Source: Alienimonas chondri (lineage in GTDB: Bacteria > Planctomycetota > Planctomycetia > Planctomycetales > Planctomycetaceae). From it: 33,770 nucleotides of DNA. The notes under the pieces were generated by a model, which was given only the letters and a program-made list of their open reading frames with translations, was not told where the DNA came from and did no database searches. Made by a program: the position numbers and the translations under genes. Shown piece after piece: positions 16,011 to 24,351 of this stretch (the first letter of the stretch is position 1; each line of letters starts with the position of its first letter). Where the stretch lies: contig NZ_WTPX01000043.1 in NCBI RefSeq assembly GCF_013036045.1, forward strand, positions 1-33,770, written 5' to 3'.

Positions 16011-17890
16011 ACACGCCGGTCTTTCGCCTGAGGGAAGTCTCGCTCGCCGGCGGCGTCGGCCGATGGCGGTTGCGGCGCGTGTACGTCGATATCCCGCCCG
16101 GCGTGACGGCCGTCGTGGGGGCCAGCGGGGCGGGGAAATCGTCGCTGCTGGAAGTGCTCGCGGGGTTCGCGACGCCCTCGTCAGGCGTCGTCGAGCGGGG
16201 CGCGCCGCCTAGCGGCGACGGCGAAGCAGGGGGGCTGTTCTGGCTCCCGGCGGACCTCGGACTGTGGCCGTCAGAAACCGTTGAGGGACATCTCAGGGCC
16301 GTGCAGCCAGAACCGGACCACGCTGCCGTGGAGGAATTGCTGAGCACGTTCGGTCTTGAATCCGCGGCAGCTCGCCGGCCGGGGCTGCTCTCCGCCGGGG
16401 AGCGTTCGCGGTTGGCGGTCGCGCGGGCGATCGCCAGCCGGGCGGACGTGCTGCTGCTGGACGAACCGCTGGCCCACGTCGACCCGGCATCGCTGCCGCG
16501 GTATTGGGCTCGATTGCGTGAGGCGCTGGCCGAATGCCGGGCGGCCGTCTTCGTCACGCATGATCCGGTCGCCGCGGTGTGGGAGTCGACGCATTGTATT
16601 GCCGTCGCGGATCGGACGGTGACGTGGAGCGGCGCCACGGAGACGCTGTACCGTGATCCGCCTGAGGGAGCGCCGGCCGAACTATTGGGGCCGGTTTCGG
16701 TTCTGCCGCCGAGCGTCGCGGAGCGGCTGGGGCTGGAACGTTCGAATCGCCCGGCGAAGGTCCGTTCCGGACGCCTCGACCTCATCGCTGATCCGGACGG
16801 TTCGCTGCTTGTCGAGTCGTCTCATCCCGCTGGCCCGCTGACTGAAACCGTCGTGACCCCGGACCCGCCCGCGGAACCCTTTTCGCTACTGCATCGCACC
16901 GGCCCGCCGCTGGCCAAAGGCGCGCGGGCGGCGTTGCGGTTCGCGTTCCTGCTGCTCGCGGGGCTGTTCCCCCTCCTCGGCGCCGGGTGCGACGGCGGTC
17001 CGAAGCCGTCCGGGCCGGCGTTGAGCTTCGCCGAGGTCCGCGTGCGGGCCACGCCGAACGCCGGGGCGCAGTTGCCGGCGCCGCGGGGGGTGGGCATCGG
17101 GCCAAACGGGGAGGCGTTCGTGCTGGACGACGCCGGCCGCGTGCTGGTGTTTGCCCCCGACGGCGAAGAGCTGCGGCGCTGGGACATGCCCTCCAACGTC
17201 AACGGGAACCCGGAGGGCATCTGCGTCTACAGGCCGCCGGGCTCGGAGGAGTGGCTGGTCGCCGTGGCGGACACGCACTTCCATCGCATCGTGCTGTTCA
17301 CCACCGAGGGCGAGGAAGTCGTGCGATGGGGCGTGGAGGGGGACGAACCGGGCGACTTCCGCTTCCCGGTCGCGGTGACGGCCGACGATGCGGGGCGTTT
17401 GTACGTCGGCGAGTACGGCGGGAACGATCGCGTGCAGGTGTTCTCGCCGCATCCGGAGAACCGTCCGCTGCGGGAGTTCGGTTCGTTCGGCACCGGTCCG
17501 GGCCAGTTCAGCCGAGCCAGCGGCGTGGCCTGGGTTCCGCCCGAACGCGAGGGAAAGGACGCGTTCGTGTTGGTCGCCGACGCCTTCGGCGACCGCATTG
17601 CGCGATTCACGGATCAGGGCGAATACCGCGGCGTGCTGGGCGGCGACGACGCGGTTGCGCTGCACAGCCCTTACGACCTGGCCCGGGCCGCGGACGGCAC
17701 GCTTTGGGTGCCGGAGTACCACGGCGGCCGGGTGACGGCGCTGCGGCCGGACGGCACGCTGATTGGACGATGGAGCCGCGACGAAAAGGCCGGCGCCCTG
17801 CTGACGCCGTGGGGGTTGGACGTGGATGCTGCCGGCCGGGTGTGGGTCGCGGACACGGGGAACCGGCGGCTGGTGACGCTGGTGCCGTAG
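16007..17890 (+). CDS. ABC ATPase fused in frame to a lipoprotein-like NHL propeller
   Basis: One 627-residue frame starts at ATG 16007 (ATGA overlap with the permease). Residues 1-230 are an ABC ATPase: Walker A GASGAGKSS (about 41-49), signature LLSAGERSRLAVARA, Walker B DVLLLDEPLAHVD, His loop VFVTHD. The Q-loop position reads LPADLGLWPS, without the usual Gln. Residues about 235-308 look like a TOBE-type tail (LLHRTGPPLAKGARAAL). Then residues 310-328 form a lipoprotein-type signal ending GAGC (Cys328), followed by six NHL repeats (for example PRGVGIGPNGEAFVLD, GRLYVGEYGGNDRVQVF, GRVWVADTGNRRLVTL). No stop separates the parts. It is either a genuine ATPase-membrane-propeller fusion or two proteins, the second starting at an internal codon such as TTG 16934. 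The ATPase should power the importer encoded upstream. Confidence 0.8.
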   Translation: MNTPVFRLREVSLAGGVGRWRLRRVYVDIPPGVTAVVGASGAGKSSLLEVLAGFATPSSGVVERGAPPSGDGEAGGLFWLPADLGLWPSETVEGHLRAVQPEPDHAAVEELLSTFGLESAAARRPGLLSAGERSRLAVARAIASRADVLLLDEPLAHVDPASLPRYWARLREALAECRAAVFVTHDPVAAVWESTHCIAVADRTVTWSGATETLYRDPPEGAPAELLGPVSVLPPSVAERLGLERSNRPAKVRSGRLDLIADPDGSLLVESSHPAGPLTETVVTPDPPAEPFSLLHRTGPPLAKGARAALRFAFLLLAGLFPLLGAGCDGGPKPSGPALSFAEVRVRATPNAGAQLPAPRGVGIGPNGEAFVLDDAGRVLVFAPDGEELRRWDMPSNVNGNPEGICVYRPPGSEEWLVAVADTHFHRIVLFTTEGEEVVRWGVEGDEPGDFRFPVAVTADDAGRLYVGEYGGNDRVQVFSPHPENRPLREFGSFGTGPGQFSRASGVAWVPPEREGKDAFVLVADAFGDRIARFTDQGEYRGVLGGDDAVALHSPYDLARAADGTLWVPEYHGGRVTALRPDGTLIGRWSRDEKAGALLTPWGLDVDAAGRVWVADTGNRRLVTLVP

Positions 17891-17901
17891 CGGAGGACGT
17901 A

Positions 17902-18001
17902 GAGCCGCGACCGTCAGGGAGCGTCTCTGGTCGCGTTCCCCAACTCGGCGGCGTTCGATGAGGTCATTGCGTAGAGAGACGCTCCCTAACGGTCGCGGCT
18001 C
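17902..18001. repeat. Long inverted repeat, 27-bp arms with one mismatch
   Basis: The arms are 17902-17928 and 17975-18001, with a 46-nt loop. They start GAGCCGCGACCGT and end GAGCGTCTCT, and differ by one base. It fills much of the 225-nt gap between the ATPase-NHL gene and the VWA gene, where no gene is seen. It is probably a mobile REP-pair element, and it may end the upstream transcript. Confidence 0.7.
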
Positions 18002-18115
18002 CAAGTCTTCAGTTCGGATTTGGTTTTCCCGTGAACCGCTTGTGCCCGCGGCGGCGTTGTTCCGTAAGCTGATCCCGTTCCGTTTCCCGCGCTCCACCCC
18101 GGCCGCACCCCGCCG

Positions 18116-21100
18116 ATGGCCGTCGATCCCCATCGCCGATCCACGCTGACCTCCGCCGGGCGGCGCGATCGAGCCGGGTTCTGGGAGCGAACGGTGCGGT
18201 CGGCGTTCCCGGAGTCCCGCACGCCGGTGCGGCCCCGCGATTACTGGCCGCTGGCCGCGTTCGCTTTGCTTCTGGCGGGCTTCTACATCTGGCTGCAGAT
18301 CGACGAACGGGTGCTGTTTGCCCGGCCGGCGTTGTTCGGACTGCTGATCGCCGCCCCGTGGGTCTGGTGGCTGGCGGTGGCGAACCGCGGCGGGATGGGC
18401 ACGACGCGGGCTGAGGCGTCGACCTTCCTCCGGCTGTGTTTGCTCGGGCTGTGCGTCGCGGCGCTGGCGGAGCCGCGGGCAGTGCGGGAGCGGGACGTGA
18501 CGAGCGTCGTGTTCGCGCTGGACGTCTCCGACAGCGTCGGTCGCAGCGTGGAGAGCCAGGCGCTGGAACTGTTCGCCGGCGCCTCCGCCGAGAAGCCCAC
18601 GAACGACGAAGCCGGGCTCGTTGTGTTCGGACGGAACGCCGCCGTCGAACTCCCGCCGAAGAAAAGCGTGGCGTTCGAGGGCGTGATCAACTCCCAGGTC
18701 GACCGCGACGCGACGAACCTCGAACAGACCCTGAGCCTATCCGCGGCGATGATCCCGGAGGAGAACGCCGGCCGGGTCGTGCTCATCTCCGACGGCACGG
18801 AGACCGAAGGCCGGCTCGCCGGGGAACTGGATAGCCTGCGGGGCCGCGGCATCAAAGTGGACGTGCTGCCGGTGGACTACGGCGGGCGGGAAGAGGTCTG
18901 GCTCGAACGGCTCGACCTGCCCCGGTTCGTTAGGGAGGGGGAGAGCTACGAAGCCAGCGTCGTGCTGGAAGCCCTCGGCGCCGGCTCCGGGAAACTCACC
19001 CTGACGGAGAACGGCGAGGAGATCGCCAGCGAGCAGGTCGAGTACCGCGAGGGCAAGAACCGGTTCAGCTTCCCCATCCGTCTCCGCGGCCCCGGCTATT
19101 ACGAGTACGCCGCGACCATCAAAGCCGATAACGGCGCCGACGGCGTCGAAGCGAACAACACGGCCCTTAACTACCTCTATCTGGAGGGCGCCGGGAAGAT
19201 CCTCGTCGTCACCGACCCGTCCGGCGATCCGCGGGACGTGGACGACTTCGTCGCCGCCGCCCGCGAGGGCGAACGGGACGTGACCGTCATCGACGGCTAC
19301 GCCTTCCCGCGGGACGTGCTGAGCCTGATGCCCTACGACCTGATCGTGTTCGCCGGCGTCCCGGCGGACGCCTTCGACGCCCGGCAACTCAGCGCCGTGC
19401 GGGACTCGGTGGCGGACATGGGCGTCGGCTTCCTGATGCTCGGCGGGGAGAACAGCTTCGGCGCCGGCGGCTATCAGAACACGCCGATCGAAGAAGCGTT
19501 GCCGGTCGATCTGGACATCACCCGCCGCAAGGTGCTGCCCAAGGGGGCGCTGGTCATCATCTTGCACACGTGCGAGTTCCCGCAGGGAAACACCTGGGGC
19601 AAGCGGATCTGCAAACGGGCGATCAAGGTCCTCGGCGATCAGGACGAGTGCGGCGTGCTGGTCGCGGACTACGTCGACGGCGAGAGCTGGCTGTTCGAGT
19701 TGACCCCCGCGGCGAAGTACCCGGAGCTGGTGCCCAAGATCAACGCCGCCCAGATCGGCGACATGCCGGACTTCGCCCAGACGATGAGCGCCGGCCTGAA
19801 GGCGTTGAAGGAGAGCGACGCCAGTGCCAAGCACATGATCATCATCTCGGACGCCGACCCCAGCCCGCCCTCGGCGGCCCTCATCAAAGGCTTCGCCGAT
19901 GAGAAGATCGCCATCAGCACCGTCGCCGTCTTCCCCCACCAGGGCGACCGGGCCAGTCTGAACACCATGCGCGGCATCGCCGCGGGCACCGGCGGACGGT
20001 TCTATCTGCCGGACGACCCCAATCAGCTGCCGGGCATTTTCGTGAAGGAGGCGAAGACGCTTCGCCGAACGTTGATTCAGAACAAAACGGTCGTCCCGGA
20101 GGTCGCCCTCGGTCACCCCATCCTCAAGGGGCTGGTCGACTTGCCGCCGGTCCGCGGGTTGGTACTGACCACTCCCAAAGAGGGCCTGAACGAGCAGATC
20201 CTGCGGGTGCCGTCCGACGAACAGGTCGCCCCTGGCGAGTTTGACCCGATCCTCGCCGTCCGGCAGTTCGGTCTCGGGCGCACGGGCGCGTTCACCGCGG
20301 ACCTCGGGCCGAACTGGGGCGCCGACTGGGTGACGTGGGAAGGCTACGGCCCGTTTGTCCGGCAGCTCGTCACGCATCTCGGCCGCGTCCGCAAGCAGGG
20401 GCACCTGCGGATGAGCACCTACACTGACGGCTCCGACGGGGTGATCGTCGTCGAGGACTTCCATCCCTCGGAGCGGTTCCTGGAGATCTCCACCTCCGTC
20501 GCCGGGCCGCGGGAGAAGACGGAATCGCTTCCACTGGTGCAGGTCGGTCCCCGCCGCTATCAGGCCCGTTTGCCGCTGTGGGGAAAGGGCCGTTACCAAG
20601 TGATCGGTCGCTCCGTCACCGCCGGCGGCGGGGCGTTGGAGTCCCCGGCATCAGAGACGCCGGTCCCCGAAGGCGACACGCCGATGGGCACCGTCGCCGG
20701 GGCGAACGATGCGATCGAAGACGCCCCCGTCGCCGACGACGGCACGGAGCAGGTCGCCGGCGGATTCATCCTCCCCTACAGCGCGGAGTATCTGCGGTTC
20801 CGCAGCGACCCGATCGTGCTGAAGAACGTCGCCGAGCGCACCGGCGGGCGGGTGCTGGTCCCGGACGAAGAGACGACGAAATCGCTGTTCACCGTTGACC
20901 GCGAGCCGAAACGCAGCAGCCGACCGATCTTCGATTGGCTGCTGATCGTGTTGGCCTGCCTGATCCCGCTGGACGTGGCCGTGCGTCGGGTGCAGCTCGA
21001 TTGGTCGCTGATCACGGGGCTGTTCAAGAAGGAGAAGCTCGGCGTCGCCGGCGCCGGCGGGCCGACGCTGGAAGGGCTGCTCGCCAGGAAGCGGGAGCAC

Positions 21101-21265
21101 GCTCCGCCGTCCCGGCGTCCCGTCAGCCGCGCCAAGCCGACCAGCGTTCGCTCCGCCGCCTCCGAGAAGGCGGCGCCGGCTCCCCCTCCCGCGAAGAAAT
21201 CGGCTCCGCCGGCGAACACCACCGCGGCGCTGCTGGATTTGAAGAAGAAACGCGACCGGTCCTGA
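18116..21265 (+). CDS. Large VWA / glutamine-amidotransferase-like membrane protein
   Basis: A 1049-residue protein. Three hydrophobic segments near the N-terminus (about 43-61, 70-90, 100-118) lead into a VWA domain with an intact MIDAS start, ALDVSDSVGRS (about 136-146), and ISDGTETEG. A beta-sandwich-like region follows (about 255-350), then a class I glutamine-amidotransferase-like fold (GKILVVTDPSGDPRDVDD ... MLGGENSFGAGGY, about 360-455). Next comes a second VWA-like stretch (ALVIILHTCEFPQGN ... MIIISDADPSPPS) whose MIDAS is degenerate. A C-terminal helix (WLLIVLACLIPLDVAV, about 940-955) leads to a Lys/Pro/Ala-rich cytoplasmic tail. This architecture is common in planctomycete and proteobacterial MoxR-linked clusters. 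It lies 45 nt before the MoxR gene, which fits a joint role in envelope protein assembly. ATG 18116 has no clear ribosome site. Confidence 0.83.
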   Translation: MAVDPHRRSTLTSAGRRDRAGFWERTVRSAFPESRTPVRPRDYWPLAAFALLLAGFYIWLQIDERVLFARPALFGLLIAAPWVWWLAVANRGGMGTTRAEASTFLRLCLLGLCVAALAEPRAVRERDVTSVVFALDVSDSVGRSVESQALELFAGASAEKPTNDEAGLVVFGRNAAVELPPKKSVAFEGVINSQVDRDATNLEQTLSLSAAMIPEENAGRVVLISDGTETEGRLAGELDSLRGRGIKVDVLPVDYGGREEVWLERLDLPRFVREGESYEASVVLEALGAGSGKLTLTENGEEIASEQVEYREGKNRFSFPIRLRGPGYYEYAATIKADNGADGVEANNTALNYLYLEGAGKILVVTDPSGDPRDVDDFVAAAREGERDVTVIDGYAFPRDVLSLMPYDLIVFAGVPADAFDARQLSAVRDSVADMGVGFLMLGGENSFGAGGYQNTPIEEALPVDLDITRRKVLPKGALVIILHTCEFPQGNTWGKRICKRAIKVLGDQDECGVLVADYVDGESWLFELTPAAKYPELVPKINAAQIGDMPDFAQTMSAGLKALKESDASAKHMIIISDADPSPPSAALIKGFADEKIAISTVAVFPHQGDRASLNTMRGIAAGTGGRFYLPDDPNQLPGIFVKEAKTLRRTLIQNKTVVPEVALGHPILKGLVDLPPVRGLVLTTPKEGLNEQILRVPSDEQVAPGEFDPILAVRQFGLGRTGAFTADLGPNWGADWVTWEGYGPFVRQLVTHLGRVRKQGHLRMSTYTDGSDGVIVVEDFHPSERFLEISTSVAGPREKTESLPLVQVGPRRYQARLPLWGKGRYQVIGRSVTAGGGALESPASETPVPEGDTPMGTVAGANDAIEDAPVADDGTEQVAGGFILPYSAEYLRFRSDPIVLKNVAERTGGRVLVPDEETTKSLFTVDREPKRSSRPIFDWLLIVLACLIPLDVAVRRVQLDWSLITGLFKKEKLGVAGAGGPTLEGLLARKREHAPPSRRPVSRAKPTSVRSAASEKAAPAPPPAKKSAPPANTTAALLDLKKKRDRS

Positions 21266-21310
21266 CGGCCCCCGGCAGGCTCCCGGTTTCCATCCCCCGA
21301 CGAACGAAGC

Positions 21311-22419
<1,109 letters not shown>

Positions 22420-22423
<4 letters not shown>

Positions 22424-22812
22424 GCGGACAACGACTCATCCAGAAATCCGATCTGATGACAGCCACGACCATCGAGACGACTGGCTCAGTTCGCGAGGAG
22501 GCGGAACTTCTTCTCGCAACCACTGAACGTTGGGCTGAAAAACAAGCGGATTGGGGCGTCCGTCGTTACGAAATCGATGGATTGCCTCGACTGCTGATTC
22601 ACACCCCCGCGGGCCGGTTCATGCTCAGTCCCGGCAATGGAATCGCGACTTACTACAAGATCCCCTCCCTAACCTCAGAACATCTTTACTTCGACGAGGG
22701 CGAATGGGAATTCGCCGAGGGAAGTGACGATCCCCATGTCGGGGCGTTGATGGTTCCGTGGACCGAGAAGAAATTCTTAGAGGTGACCGCTCGCTTGGAA
22801 GACGCGGTTTGA
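22420..22812 (+). CDS. Unknown 130-residue protein, partner of the HEPN gene
   Basis: The gene starts at GTG 22420, overlapping the MoxR stop by 4 nt; an in-frame ATG at 22456 is the alternative. The protein is mixed alpha/beta ([19 protein letters not shown]-like helix, then [56 protein letters not shown]) with no signal, membrane segment or motif that I recognise. It is not an MNT nucleotidyltransferase (no GSxARG motif), the usual partner of HEPN toxins. The DNA is less GC-rich than its neighbours: 33 of 60 and 31 of 60 bases in two lines that I counted, against 40 of 60 at the end of MoxR. The stop overlaps the next gene by 4 nt (TTGA). It is probably imported with the HEPN gene and might be its antitoxin or cofactor. 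Confidence 0.65.
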
Positions 22813-23321
22813 GTGGTTCGCCCCCCGCGAAACAAGTCTGGTTGGACCGGATGGCCGAGGTCGAGCGTCAGTATCGCGTGACTCGGTCTGCGGTCGACGC
22901 TTTGTTGCGCGGCGTGGAGGACGGGACCGCCGGTCTGCCGGGCGACGTCACGCCGCGTGCGGTGAGGTCTTTGCTGGGAGCCGTTCCGGGCGAACCGGCA
23001 CCGAAGGCAGGCGGGCAGTTGGACGCGACGTTCGTCGTCCAATTGTTCGCCGTCTTTGAAACGGCGTGTCGTCGATGTTGGACGGAATATATCGGCAGTT
23101 CGCGAGAGCGACTCGCGGTGCAGGCGTTACTTAGGCGGTTGCGCGACCGTTCCAGGGGACTCATCGACGCAGGCAGTCTCGCGGAAGCCGATCGGGTCAG
23201 AGAGGCCCGGAACGGTATTGTGCACGGTGGGGACCGCACGTCCCAGATGGACTTCGTTGATGCGAAACAGCGACTGGGACGCTTTCTTGGTGGTTTGCCG
23301 CAAGAGTGGGTGATGCCATGA
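22809..23321 (+). CDS. HEPN-domain-like protein (putative RNase)
   Basis: This 170-residue, mostly helical protein is read from TTG 22809, which overlaps the previous stop by 4 nt. The last third has REARNGIVHGG. RNGIVH fits the R-N-x3-H pattern of HEPN ribonucleases, seen in HEPN toxins, RiboL-PSP and abortive-infection proteins. A central helix (FVVQLFAVFETACRRCWTEY) and an acidic/Arg helix (QALLRRLRDRSRGLID) match the helical-bundle fold. The stop overlaps the DUF58 ATG by 4 nt. With the unknown gene upstream it forms a two-gene unit placed between MoxR and DUF58, so a toxin-antitoxin or anti-phage module is plausible. The family call rests on one motif and helical context; the function is inferred. 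Confidence 0.6.
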   Translation: MSGSPPAKQVWLDRMAEVERQYRVTRSAVDALLRGVEDGTAGLPGDVTPRAVRSLLGAVPGEPAPKAGGQLDATFVVQLFAVFETACRRCWTEYIGSSRERLAVQALLRRLRDRSRGLIDAGSLAEADRVREARNGIVHGGDRTSQMDFVDAKQRLGRFLGGLPQEWVMP

Positions 23322-24223
23322 CCGCTCCCGCGTCGCTTTCCTCGCTGTTGCCCAACGACGTGCTCGGTCGGCTCGAACGAGTGCGGCTGCAACCGGTGCG
23401 TCGACTCACGAACCCGTCCCGCGGCGAGCATCTCGCCGGGAAGGGCGGCAGCAGCACGGAGTTTGCCGACTACCGCGACTACGCCCCCGGTGACGATGTC
23501 CGCTTCGTCGACTGGAACATCTTCAGCCGGCTCAACAAGCCGTACATGAAGCTGTATCGGCATGAGGAAGAACTGCACGTCTGCCTGATCGTCGACGCCA
23601 GCGCCTCGATGCGCTACGGCAGCGGCGAGACGAAACTGCTGCGAGCCGCCCGGATGGCCGCGGCGTTCGGGGTGTGCGCCCTCACCAGCGTCGAGAAGGT
23701 CTCCGCCCACGCCTGCTACGCGGCCGGCAGCGATCCGGTGCGGTTGCCGCCGTGCACCGGCCGCAAGTCGCTTCCCCGGCTGCTGAAGTTCTTGGAAGCG
23801 ATCGAACCGGGCGGGGACTACCCGATCGAGGAGGCCGTGAACGACGTGCTGAAGCGGCACCGCGGACGGGGCATCGCGGTGATCGCCAGCGACTTCCTGA
23901 CCTTCGGCGACGTGTCCGGGCTGTTCGGCCGGTTGCAGGCGGCAGGGCTGGAACCGTGGGCGGTGCAGGTGCTCGCCCCGGAGGAGATCGACCCGGATCT
24001 CACCGGCGATCTGCGGTTGGTCGACTGCGAGAACGGCGCCGGGCTGGACGTCACCCGGGCCGGCGATTTGCTGAGCTATTATCAGGATCACCGGCTGGCC
24101 CTGGAGGATGAACTCGCCGTGCAGTGCCGGCAGCGCGGCGGCCGGTTCCTGCCGGTCAGCACGCAGGAGCCGTTGAAGGATCTGTTGTTCGGCACGTTGC
24201 GGCGTCGGGGGTGGCTGCGATGA
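23318..24223 (+). CDS. DUF58 (VWA-like) protein
   Basis: A 301-residue protein starting at ATG 23318, which overlaps the HEPN stop (ATGA). Diagnostic DUF58 features are GEHLAGKGGSSTEFADYRDY and YAPGDDVRFVDWNIFSR (about 36-70), then a VWA-like core with MIDAS residues VDASASMRYG (about 91-100) and VIASDFLTF. DUF58 proteins work with MoxR ATPases in envelope-protein maturation, aerotolerance (Bat) and gliding-like systems; the exact role here is unknown. The C-terminus (RGGRFLPVSTQEPLKDLLF) is complete. Its stop overlaps the ATG of a 43-codon ORF made largely of an inverted repeat. Confidence 0.93.
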   Translation: MTAPASLSSLLPNDVLGRLERVRLQPVRRLTNPSRGEHLAGKGGSSTEFADYRDYAPGDDVRFVDWNIFSRLNKPYMKLYRHEEELHVCLIVDASASMRYGSGETKLLRAARMAAAFGVCALTSVEKVSAHACYAAGSDPVRLPPCTGRKSLPRLLKFLEAIEPGGDYPIEEAVNDVLKRHRGRGIAVIASDFLTFGDVSGLFGRLQAAGLEPWAVQVLAPEEIDPDLTGDLRLVDCENGAGLDVTRAGDLLSYYQDHRLALEDELAVQCRQRGGRFLPVSTQEPLKDLLFGTLRRRGWLR

Positions 24224-24351
24224 GCATGCAGTACCAGCCCGACGCGCAAGCGTCGGAAGTTCGTCGCAGATCAGCAGGAAAATCGGTCCGACTCGCTGCG
24301 CTCGTCGGCCGACGCTTGCGCGTCGGGCTGGTAAGAGAGGCGCTGCGATGA
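24220..24351 (+). CDS. 43-codon ORF formed by an inverted-repeat element, bridging DUF58 and BatA-like genes
   Basis: ATG 24220 overlaps the DUF58 stop (ATGA), and the ORF's own TGA (24349-24351) overlaps the ATG of the BatA-like gene (ATGA). Almost all of it is the 25-bp-arm repeat at 24232-24333. The predicted peptide is Arg-rich (QASEVRRRSAGKSVRLAAL) with no recognisable domain. Its plausible role is to carry terminating ribosomes across the insert so that coupling survives. Whether the peptide does anything is unknown. Confidence 0.45.
   Translation: MSMQYQPDAQASEVRRRSAGKSVRLAALVGRRLRVGLVREALR
24232..24333. repeat. Perfect 25-bp inverted repeat with 52-nt loop
   Basis: The arms 24232-24256 and 24309-24333 are exact complements, starting TACCAGCCCGACGCG and ending CGCGTCGGGCTGGTA. 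A 10-bp direct repeat GCTGCGATGA (24214-24223 and 24342-24351) flanks the element and could be a target duplication, or simply the same overlap signal used twice. Its length is a multiple of three and it has no stop in the coupled frame. Confidence 0.8.

Noticed and set aside
22758-22808. Upstream extension of the HEPN gene to ATG 22758
   Set aside because: It would overlap the preceding gene by more than 50 nt. The TTG at 22809 gives the 4-nt overlap seen at the other junctions.
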